Source: Chelonoidis abingdonii
Lineage: Eukaryota; Chordata; Testudines; Testudinidae
Length of the DNA: 64,000 nucleotides
Assembly (NCBI RefSeq): GCF_003597395.2
Contig: NC_133773.1
Coordinates: 129,629,578 to 129,693,577, forward strand
Direction: 5' to 3'
The translations under genes and the position numbers were made by a program. This document shows positions 55,850 through 64,000 of this stretch, piece after piece (the stretch's first letter is position 1; the number at the start of each line of letters is the position of its first letter). A model generated the notes under the pieces. The model ran no database searches. It was given only the letters and a program-made list of their open reading frames with translations, and was not told the DNA's origin.

Positions 55850-56285
55850 GAAATCCAACTAGGCACTTATCTGCAGCTTTAGGCGCCAAAATAGCTTTCA
55901 AAATCTGGCCTAAGTCTCATTTTCAAAAGGGACTCAGGCCCTTTAATGCCTAAGTCCCATTGACTTTAGTTGAGATTTAGAACTAGTTTATACCGTTTTT
56001 GGACTGATATAACGATGTCAATTCGGGGGGCAATATTTTACTGATATAACTATAGCAGTACAACTCCTAGCATGGCCACAGTATATCTCATTCCCCTTCC
56101 TGAAGCTAAACAGGTATAAGCACAGTTATACTGTTGTAATTGCACCACCATTACTAAACTGGTATAATTTAAAGCAGAACAACTATTGTATGTAGACAAG
56201 GCCTTAGACTCCTAAGTGTCCAAGTCACTTTTGAAGAAGAGGCTCTAAAAATCAGGTAGGCACTTCTAAATATTTTACCCAATTA
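55850..56285. repeat. Dispersed turtle repeat, split by a Harbinger-type element
   Basis: Left part has AACTAGGCACTTATCTGC, GGCGCCAAAATAGC and TTAATGCCTAAGTCCCATTG. Right part (56204 on) resumes with TTAGACTCCTAAGTGTCC and AGTCACTTTTGAAGAAG. Same family as 47105 and 53480. Confidence 0.5.
55980..56203. mobile_element. 224-bp Harbinger-type MITE with TTA duplication
   Basis: The right end TATGTAGACAAGGCC is typical of turtle Harbinger MITEs. TTA precedes the left end (55977-55979) and follows the right end (56204-56206). The left tip GAACTAGTTTATACCG is degraded. The inside repeats CTGATATAAC and GGTATAA words in both orientations. Confidence 0.65.
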
Positions 56286-56794
56286 CATTAATCACTAAAA
56301 TCCTCCTAAGGCAAGTGCCCCTTTGCTAAAGAACTCATTAGAATAATACTTCCCTGTTAAGGGTCCATTGGAGCTAGCTGTATCGGTTTTAAAGAAGGTA
56401 GTCCTATGTTCCCATCAAACTCAAACATGTGAGTAAACAAAACTGAGTTTTAAGCAGCTACCAAAATACCTAGCAAATCTCAATATGCCTTTTTGCTTTG
56501 CAGCAAAGTATATGAAAGAGATTTGAATCGCTTTTTCTCCCTTCTCTACTTAAATCAGCACCACAATTAAAATAACCTCTCTGCTTAAGGAGTCATTTAT
56601 AAATATATTCTGAGCACTGCAGCCAATGGACGTTGACCAGAAACCCCGATGACACTGTTATTAAGAGAGTGCAAAATCTGGCACAATGTTTTCAACCTTT
56701 TAACATGAAAATGTTTCACTGCAGCAAATTGGTTGCATTTTACTAAGGACATAGCAAAAAAGGAGTATATAATTCCATGGCTTTACAACTGAGT
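56286..56794. other. No gene seen
   Basis: AT-rich, no recognised repeat. Confidence 0.45.
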
Positions 56795-56866
56795 GCTTGA
56801 TCTGAAGTCCATTGAAGTCAATGGAAAGACTCCCTTTAACTTCAAAGGGATTTGGATTAGTCCCCC
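56795..56866. mobile_element. Short palindromic element (TTGATCTGAAGTCC ends)
   Basis: CTTGATCTGAAGTCCATTGA with TCAAAGGGATTTGGATTAGT. The mid-part ATTGAAGTCAATGGAAAGAC is a near-perfect palindrome core shared with 19091. Confidence 0.6.
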
Positions 56867-58779
56867 ATATTGCTAATATTGTAGTGAATTAAAATCAGTG
56901 TAAATACTTCTAATCCTTCAGATTACTGTACGCAAATTCTGACCTCCTGCTGGTATTAGCAACAAGCCAAGTCCTAAATTGCTTGCATAATGGTTTTGAA
57001 GGCAAATTCATCTGATCCTTCTGTTGCATACACTAATGTAAATGAGGAGTAACTCCACTGAAGTCAGTCAAATTCACACCGGTGCCATATTGGTGTGAGA
57101 GGAGACTCAACCCTCTTAACTTTAACTGGCAGTTCCCCAAATAAGGATTGAGTAAAAAAGAAACCAAACTGAGTAAGGACCACAGGACTTGGCCAACTAT
57201 ATTTTGCATCAGACTATCAGGAACTCCTGACTCCTAGTGCCAAAGGTCATTACTGAAATAATCCAGGATAATAATTAAAGGGGTGAAGGGACTGATTGGA
57301 CAGACAGCTACAAGAACTCAAGACAATATTTTGGATGCCAAAATATTTGATTTTGGGTGACTCAGTTTTAGGAATGTTCCACATCATACCCCCCAAATTA
57401 GAGGGCACTTTTGAAAATGTGGGCCTCAATATGTAGGACCATATGTTTAGCTGATGAAAATCACTGTGGCTCCATTAACTCCAATCACTGACTTGTTCCT
57501 GGCTATATCAATGACTATGGAGGGAAAGAATGATCATATAAAAATATCAGAAGCATGTAGACACAAAGGACTGAGAGAGATTATTCCTAGTGGTATAAAG
57601 AGACAAAAATTAGGATTAATGGTCTTAAATTAAGAAATGAAAACTCAGTCTGAATAACTAGGGAAACATGCCCCCGGATCACCTACTCCCATCGTAAAAC
57701 CCATGGGGAGTGGCTCATGGAGAAAAAAAAACTCTCTGAAGTCCCCCTTCCAGAGATTCCGCCACATCATTCTCTCGGGATGCAAGAAGGTGAGACCTCT
57801 GTGGAACAGGACCCAGGACCTTCGCCCATAGCCTGCAGGCCATAATGTTCTGAAAGTGAGTGCCAAATATTGCCATTCTGAGTATCACTTGTTACTAGTT
57901 CTTACTCTTCCTAGACAAATGCTTCTGCTTTCCGTAACTGGGAAAGGAGTCTAAGAAGAGGGGAATGGAGCCTAAGAAGAGAGCAAAGGTTAGGGAAAAA
58001 TGAAAGAGTAATTAATCAGAAAGTCTAAATATATGTAGCCAGTAGTGATATGGCCCCTTTCCAAGTCTACTGAGGTCAGTGCAGATCTGTTAGACTCTAA
58101 CTTGTCTCTATTTTAAGTTGCATATTCTTTACTTATAGCATCAATATTTATTCTAGCTGATGGCTCTTTGATATATTGCACTGATAGACTTGGTTTTTAA
58201 AACGTCCTTTCCTGGTAGTGACACACTTCCTTTCCAGCTTTTGAAATGGCGATACAATAAGGGATTAACTAGCTGAATAAATATTACCTTTCATGGAGAA
58301 AAATATGATCTAGCCACTTCTTCATATGTAATATGACCATTGAATAAACACTGCCCATATATATATATAAAATAAATTTCTAAGCTTGGCTGTGTGTATC
58401 CTATTGATTCATTATGTATTCATTTATATGGTATTGAATCATGTGGAACTATTTTTACTATTCTGTTCTGATGTTTGATCTATTGTTGCCTCTCTCCGCC
58501 CCTTAAACACTTAACAGGTGTTCACTTAAGGAGGCTCAGAAGTAACCTCCTGTGAACAGATCACTGAAGAAGAATAAAGCCCCAGAAGAAGAATTTATTA
58601 GCAGGAGGAATAAATAGTTTCTCTCTTTCATTGTCATATTTTCTTTTCCATTTGGCATGCACTGTACTTAGAAATTCCTCCAAGCTTTTGTTTCTGAACT
58701 TCTAGACTTCACAAACCAAACCAAACCAAACCCCTGTCCTAACCACTGCCAAGGCAGTTACTTTCATACTCCTTTTCCT
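56867..58779. other. No gene seen
   Basis: Mostly unrecognised. A weak palindromic repeat at about 57040-57115 (GAGTAACTCCACTGAAGTCA). A short (AT)n at 58361-58371. Confidence 0.4.
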
Positions 58780-59160
58780 GTAGATTAAAAACAGGATATT
58801 ATTGTAAAAACAAACAGAAATTACTGGTTTTGCTGCTGCTAATTGCCAAGAGAACCAGAGGGGAATGAAAGCTCTGAAACTTCTGTTCTGCTACTGTCAG
58901 GTGAAGATCAAACATGTTTCGTTGCTAATCACCGAAAGCTTCAGCAGATAACTCTGCAATTTGCTGCTCCCCTTTGAAATTTTAATAGTTTAAAGGTGAA
59001 TTTAGAGTTTAAAGCTTTCTTACATCTTTCATTTACAGGAGGATTCATTTAAAAAGAGAAGGGGCAACAGCAGTTCATGACAACAGCACAGCTAAAGATA
59101 TTTTACTGTATATAGCTGCAGCCTATTTCAACATTAGGCAGAGGGATTTTTGTATCCTGT
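58780..59160. promoter_or_regulatory. Unique block, possible conserved non-coding element
   Basis: No repeat recognised. TGCTGCTGCTAATTGCC, GTTGCTAATCACCGAAAGC, TTTAATAGTTTAAAGG and TGACAACAGCACAGC give a mixed-motif texture unlike nearby repeats. No frame longer than about 60 residues. Judged on texture only. Confidence 0.22.
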
Positions 59161-59388
59161 TTTCCTGCCTCTCTCATAGGGATAATGTAACTGAAGTTAA
59201 AAGCCATGTCTTTGTATATACCAATCCCCCTGGACCCAAAGTATCATATCAATCTGTTTTAAAACAAGAGAAAAATTTGATTTCATGGGCTGGCACTCAC
59301 CTGATGGTCTGCTGTACCTACATGAACAAGGTACCACTGACGTCATTGGCAGAGTTATAGGGGGAGCAGAGCATCAGAATCTTATGAA
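59161..59388. other. No gene seen
   Basis: Short unrecognised stretch. Confidence 0.4.
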
Positions 59389-59665
59389 GGGTATGTCTAC
59401 ATGGCCAGTGAAAGGGCGATTGTGATGGGTAGGCATATCCATGCTAGCATTAATCCAGCTAGCATGGGTAACAACAGCAGTGAAAACAGGGTTCATTGGG
59501 CTTCAGTATGGGCTAGCAAACCAAGTAGGTACCCAGGCTCCCCAGTGGGCTCGTCTTTGGGTTGCTAGCCTGTGCAGCCAGGTCTATTGTCACTCCTATC
59601 GTTACCCATGCTAGAAAAGCCTACTTGTGCTACAATCACACATTCACTTGCAGTGAATTGGACTC
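59389..59665. mobile_element. Inverted-repeat DNA transposon (GGGTATGTCTACA end)
   Basis: Left end GGGTATGTCTACATGGCC. The arms ATCCATGCTAGCATTAAT plus GCTAGCATGGGTAAC and GTTACCCATGCTAG face each other. The right tip is degraded near 59660. Same general type as 20262-20558. Confidence 0.55.
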
Positions 59666-60164
59666 ATACTCTGCTTTCCGTACCCTTTTGCTAACCTACA
59701 CTACACATCACTTTCAGCAGCAGGTAGCATATGTACCTGCATAGGCCCTCTAGCACAGGTATAATAGCAGTATAGCTGGTGAGGCGAGTAAAGACATGCC
59801 TGAAGTGTGTGCGTATGAATCCAAGTATAGGCTGTAAACAGCTCTTGACTCGTCCAAGCTGTGCCTCCCTGTCTACACAGCTATTTTTAATAGTGTCGCG
59901 TCCCATTCACTCCCTGCTGTTGGAGCCTTTCCCCTCCACAGGAGAGGTTCTGCCAGGTCCCCACTGCTGGAGCTGTTCCCTGCCACAGTCAGAGGCTCCA
60001 GCAGCAGGGAGCTTTGGAAGCTTTACCCTGCAGTCTCTTGCCTCCATTGCCGAGCCTTTCACTGACAAGTGTAGCTACACACTGCAGTGTGGAGGCAGCC
60101 TGCTTTTCATAGCAATGTGTAGCTACACATACACTCCCCACCCCCAAATGACTTTTGTCCTATA
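59666..60164. other. Possible second MITE fragment, otherwise unrecognised
   Basis: CCTACACTACACATCACTTT and CTGTCTACACAGCTATTTTT resemble DNA-transposon words of the same type. A 166-residue plus-strand frame (59779-60279) spans this and the following MIR relic, has no domain and is rejected as a gene. Confidence 0.35.
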
Positions 60165-60450
60165 TTTTTTTAGCACTGCCCTCTCTTTATCTAGAAACAT
60201 ATGTAGTCCTCTTCATTGTGTATCTGAGCCCCTCACCGTCATTAATGGATTTTATCTTCACAACACCCTTATGAGATAATATTTCCCTCTCTCTCTCTCT
60301 CTCTTGTTTCTTAAATAGACGGAAAACTGGGGGTAAGTTGGACAACTTGTGGTAGGTCCCACAGGAAGTCTCCGGCCTAGCAGGCAATAGAACCCAGTCT
60401 TTTCAGTCCCAATATGGTGCCCTATCCACTACCATCCATCCACCCCAGCC
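60165..60450 (+). repeat. MIR/L2-like 3' relic containing a (CT)n tract
   Basis: TATCTGAGCCCCTCACCGTC, ATCTTCACAACACCC, then (CT)n at 60286-60304, then CCCACAGGAAGTCTCCGG and AATAGAACCCAGTC. This is the usual 3' order. Confidence 0.6.
60286..60304. repeat. (CT)n microsatellite
   Basis: About nine CT units inside the MIR-like relic. Confidence 0.9.
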
Positions 60451-61110
60451 CAGCTGCTGTGCAGGAATAGCTAATTTAGCCTCACCCTCAATCTGTCTCC
60501 TGTGTTGTATTACTCCAAACTGGTTGGGTCCTATTTTCAAATGTATCAGGGAACTGTAGCCCTGGTATTTCTCCTTTCCCCCACCAAATACCTCCTTAAT
60601 CTTGTAGTAAGAGTAGAGAGGAACAAGGATCCAGATTTGAAATAGCCTAGCTCTACGGACCTTCAGTCACATTTTCAAGGCACACATGTCAAGTCACATT
60701 TTCTTAGGAGGGCTGCTGAGGAAGCAACTATGATCTAAATTGATAGTTAAAGTTAAACTAGGGAATCTGGTATATTTCTGTGCTGCTGGATACTCAGTAT
60801 TGTTATGTATATTGGGTTGCTGTTTCTGTGATTTATTATATTTTTAAGTGTGCATCAGAGATGCTTAGAATATTCAGATATGCACCTTTTATTATTTTTA
60901 TAAAATTAAGGATGAAATAAATAAGGAGCTGATGAATTTATTCCCATCTGTTCCACTAGCTGGTCTCTGCCCTTCAGAATCCTTATTTAACAGAGCTTCA
61001 TCAGCACAACCCAAAAAGTGGGCAATTAGCACTATTTTCATTTTACAAAGAGGTTACGGTTAAGATGGTCAGATTTGGATGCCTAAAACTAGGCACTGAA
61101 ATTCATGTTT
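60451..61110. other. No gene seen
   Basis: No recognised repeat apart from weak similarity of 61065-61105 to the GGCACCTAA-type family. Confidence 0.4.
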
Positions 61111-61920
61111 AGGATCATATATTCAAAGGCCAGAAGGGACCATTGTGACCATCTCGTCTGACCTCCTCTATAGCACATACCATAGAACTTCCTCAACATA
61201 ATTCCTAGAGCAGATCTTTTAGAATCTTTCACATTTGTCCGTGATGGAGAATTCACCATGACCTAGGTAAATTGTTCCAATGGTTAACTACTCTCACCAT
61301 TAAAAATGTACACCTTGTTTCCAATCTAACTTCAACTTCCAGCTATTGGATCGCGTTCTACTCTTCTTTGCCAGACCAAAAAGTCCATTATCAAATATTT
61401 GCTGCTTATGTAACCCCTTAACCTTCTTTTTGTTAAGCGTTAACATAGTGAGCTCTTTGATTCTATGGCCTGGCCTACACTGGGGGGGAGGAGGAGGGAT
61501 CGATCTAAGTTATGCAATTTCAGCTACATGAATAACATAGCTGAAGTTGATGTACTTAGATTAACTTACCGTGGTGTCTTCACTGCGGTGAGTCAACTGC
61601 TGCTGCTTCCTCAATGACTCTGATGGGGCCTCTCATCGAGCTGGAGTACAGGAGTCAATGGGAGAGCACTTGGGGATCAATTTATCGCGTCTAGACTAGA
61701 TGCGATAAATTGATCAGCGCTGGATCGATCACTGCCTGCCGATCCAGCCGGTAGTGAAGACATACCCTATGACTTTAAGGAATGTTATTTAATCCTGTAG
61801 TCATTCTTGTGGCTGTTCGCTGAACCCTCTGCAATGAATCAACATTCTTCCTGAAGTGTGGACACGAGAACTGGACATGGAAGCCCAGCAGCAGTGCCAC
61901 ATACAGAAGTAATGGTCTGA
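61111..61920 (-). mobile_element. CR1 3'-half, split by a DNA transposon
   Basis: Left part has TTCAAAGGCCAGAAGGGACC, GACCATCTCGTCTGACCTCC and CTAACTTCAACTTCCAGC. Right part (61768 on) continues with TTAATCCTGTAGTCATTCTT, TCGCTGAACCCTCTGCAATG and GAGAACTGGACATGG. These are consecutive words of the minus-strand CR1 3' half. Confidence 0.8.
61467..61767. mobile_element. 301-bp inverted-repeat element inserted in CR1
   Basis: Left GGCCTGGCCTACACTGGG; right TAGTGAAGACATACCC. (C)TAT stands on both sides (61463-61466, 61767-61770). Inside, ATAACATAGCTGAAGTTGA and a perfect-type stem GATCAATTTATCGCG / GCGATAAATTGATC around TCTAGACTAGAT are visible. A 3-4-bp duplication suggests Harbinger-type. Confidence 0.75.
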
Positions 61921-62027
61921 TTTAAAGGGGTGCTGAGTTCCAGCAGAACTGCTGCTGTTGACATGTAAATGGTACATGACAAGTACAGAGAAGACATTAC
62001 CCCTGCTCTGAGAAGCTTCATATAAGG
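61921..62027. other. No gene seen
   Basis: Short unrecognised stretch after the CR1. Confidence 0.4.
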
Positions 62028-62100
62028 CCATGATCCAGGAAAGTATTTTAACATGTGCTCAAGTGCCTTGCTGCATAGGGATGATTTCCTGATAACGCAA
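62028..62100. repeat. Short palindromic-family fragment
   Basis: GCCATGATCCAGGAAAGTAT, ACATGTGCTCAAGTGCCTTG and CATAGGGATGA match half of the 45128-type unit. Confidence 0.5.
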
Positions 62101-62849
62101 TAGTGATCCACACTGCCAGGCAATAGCTACGCTATTATAGATGTTTAAAGAATAAAAACGGCTATGTGGATGTACCATTACAATGGATTGTTCAGTTATT
62201 TGGTAATAACCCAAAATAACTCTCACTTCAAATCTATCACAGATTTATCAAACACTACAAATCTATCACAAAAGCGTTACCTTTTGATGGCTGGGCGGTG
62301 GCTTATGTGTTGCTATCAGGACTCAGTCCAGTTCCCTGTGACCTAGTGAGCACATCACAGATCACAATCGCAACTTGTTTTATTATTTATATTTTATGTT
62401 AATTACAGAACAAGAGAGTAGCTCTGGACTCCTTTTATGCTTAAAGAAAAGAACCAGTTATACAAAGCTCAGGAGGCTCTCCCACTGGTTTATGGCTGCT
62501 CCAGCAGACAGGCTAAGGAATGAATGGGCCCGGAGACCAGACCATACTCCTAAAGTCGGTCCCACTAAGTGAGGGGCCATTCAGACAAGCTAGCACTACA
62601 GCTACCCAAACTATACCTATTCCATGGTCAAACAGAGGACTACGGGCCTATCTAGCCAACACCTTACACAAGCACTCCAATTCACACCAAATTTTGTAAT
62701 AAATCAGATAATATGGGGGGAGGGCTCTGAACCAGACAGAAATCAAGTTTATTTGACTGCATAACATACATATAAGAGGGAGGTTTCTGGCAGGGGATAA
62801 CTCTGTGAAAATATAGGCCCATATGATACAAAGCATTATATTACATGCT
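62101..62849. other. No gene seen
   Basis: No recognised repeat or gene. A short internal duplication, AAATCTATCACAGATTTATC followed by ACAAATCTATCACAAAAG, lies at 62229-62272. Confidence 0.45.
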
Positions 62850-63560
62850 CCAGCTCACTCAAACCACATGTGTGGGCTCTCCATTTGCTGAAAAAAACAC
62901 AGCTGAAGCTGGTAGTATTTAAAATATTTTAAGTCATTGACAAGCCATTGGAAACTCAATATAATGCTTATATTTTACTATGGATTAATACTACTGGGAC
63001 ATTTCAGCCAAAAAATGCTTGAAACTGCTGTTAGAATTTTTCATTGATTTAACATTCCATAGACATTGTTAAAATGTCATTCTAAGCCCATTTTCTTTTC
63101 TTTTCTTTTTTTTTAAAGGATTAACGTGCCTTTTGAATGTTAAAAATGCTTAAATTACTTGGTATCAGATAAGAAGGTTTTAAATGAGGCACAAGAAAAG
63201 TAGAAGATTTTATTAAGAAAATAGGTATACTTTGCCTTTTGCTTGGTTGGCATAAATCAGCGTCTTTCTGAAAAGGATCAAGCCAGTGTGTGCTAAATTA
63301 GCGCGTGGATCATTTGCAGTCCATTTGCCAGGTACCTGATGTTACAAGTGGTTGAAAACATATTCAAGCACCACTGTGGAGAGTCTCAACCCAAATGAAG
63401 GTCAAGGTGCTGAACTTTATTTAAAAAAACACCAACACATCAATGCATGCAAGTGAAAGTGAAATCATCAAGTTGCCTCCAGCGCCTCAGGTTTCTATGT
63501 GCTAATTAATAATTGACACAAACGGACCATGAGAGCTCGGTTCTCATTTGCATCTGAGTT
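62850..63560. promoter_or_regulatory. Unique block, possible conserved non-coding element
   Basis: No repeat recognised over 700 bp. It holds AAATTAGCGCGTGGATCATT, TAATTAATAATTG (63503-63515) and the octamer ATTTGCAT (63546-63553), motifs bound by homeodomain and POU factors. No open frame of note. It is a candidate by texture only; nothing in the window names a target gene. Confidence 0.28.
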
Positions 63561-64000
63561 TAGCTTGGAAGCTGTGAGGGATGTGGTAGGGTACAAGGAG
63601 CCGGTAGAGCTCTCTGACCCCTCAGTGTAAGTTTACGGCTCTAGTTTACATCAATGGTGTGAAGTCTCGTAGTGACTTTCCCTTCCTCTGACTCCCTACA
63701 CCAGAAGTGGGTGTGATGGTTGGTGCAGCAGAAACCTCTATACTAGCCACCAGCTTTCTACCAATGGAGAGTTCTCCAGCACATGGGGTCTTCTCCACTG
63801 GCCACTTTGTGCCATTAAAGATGGACTTAAACTGGAGCATCTGACCCACAGACTATGCCCTGCTGTGTAACATTTTGAAGCTGGAAAATACCCAGCCCTA
63901 GGCCATGAGGCTTGGTAACTGCGGGAGGCAGGAGACTATGTAAGCTGCAGTCAGTCATCCACAAAGTCTCCCAAAGAGACTTACAGCTATATACATAACT
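63561..64000. other. No gene seen
   Basis: No recognised element. A 67-residue minus-strand frame is not supported. Confidence 0.4.

Noticed and set aside
59779..60279. 166-residue open frame on the plus strand
   Set aside because: It crosses MITE-like and MIR-like sequence, has no domain and no splice or promoter context.

Overview
The window is non-coding vertebrate DNA, most likely from a cryptodiran (hidden-necked) turtle. The best evidence is a tRNA-derived SINE at 36471-36665 that looks like the turtle Cry-type Pol III SINE. Around it lies a mix familiar from turtle genomes: old CR1 LINEs, MIR/L2-like relics, many short inverted-repeat DNA transposons and solo LTRs. Family names come from recalled consensus sequences, because no database search was possible. 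I found no convincing host protein-coding gene, rRNA, functional tRNA or CRISPR array. Nearly all longer open frames lie inside repeats, so the window reads as intergenic or deep-intronic sequence.

Layout. 0-12 kb: a non-LTR ORF1 fragment ending in a DGLH esterase motif (1-130), two copies of one GC-rich hAT element (3781-4112 and 8688-8978), a TIR element holding a minisatellite (6003-6544), a (CA)n tract and an L2-like LINE relic (9085-9560). 12-21 kb: a 1.95-kb Harbinger-like element (12792-14740) splitting an older repeat, a plus-strand CR1 with a second CR1 nested in it (16796-17945), a 649-bp solo LTR (18006-18654) containing a 19-bp x 4 minisatellite, and a 297-bp element inserted in an older retroposon (20262-20558). 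21-31 kb: MIR relics, a third hAT element with a perfect 8-bp duplication (23455-23819), and a 2.7-kb minus-strand CR1 keeping reverse-transcriptase and endonuclease motifs (28145-30890).

31-43 kb: mostly unrecognised sequence, with a CpG-retaining patch (35200-35480), a hAT element carrying the turtle SINE (36035-36966), a Harbinger-type element with a broken Myb/SANT-like gene (37534-38365) abutting a truncated LTR (38366-38960), and one weak exon candidate (42018-42117). 43-56 kb: further hAT elements (44152-44465 has an exact 8-bp duplication; 48295-48935 is a long palindrome), interrupted CR1 fragments, and a 979-bp solo LTR with a 5-bp duplication (53977-54955). 56-64 kb: palindromic repeats, a CR1 split by an inverted-repeat element (61467-61767), and unique AT-rich blocks that may be conserved non-coding DNA (58780-59160, 62850-63560).

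No genes act together here. What the window records is the order of transposon insertions, which can be read from nesting and target-site duplications. I do not see a new biological system. The most useful leads are the nested-insertion chronology, the paired LTR copies, the element pair with an expandable internal minisatellite, and three or four blocks worth testing for conservation.
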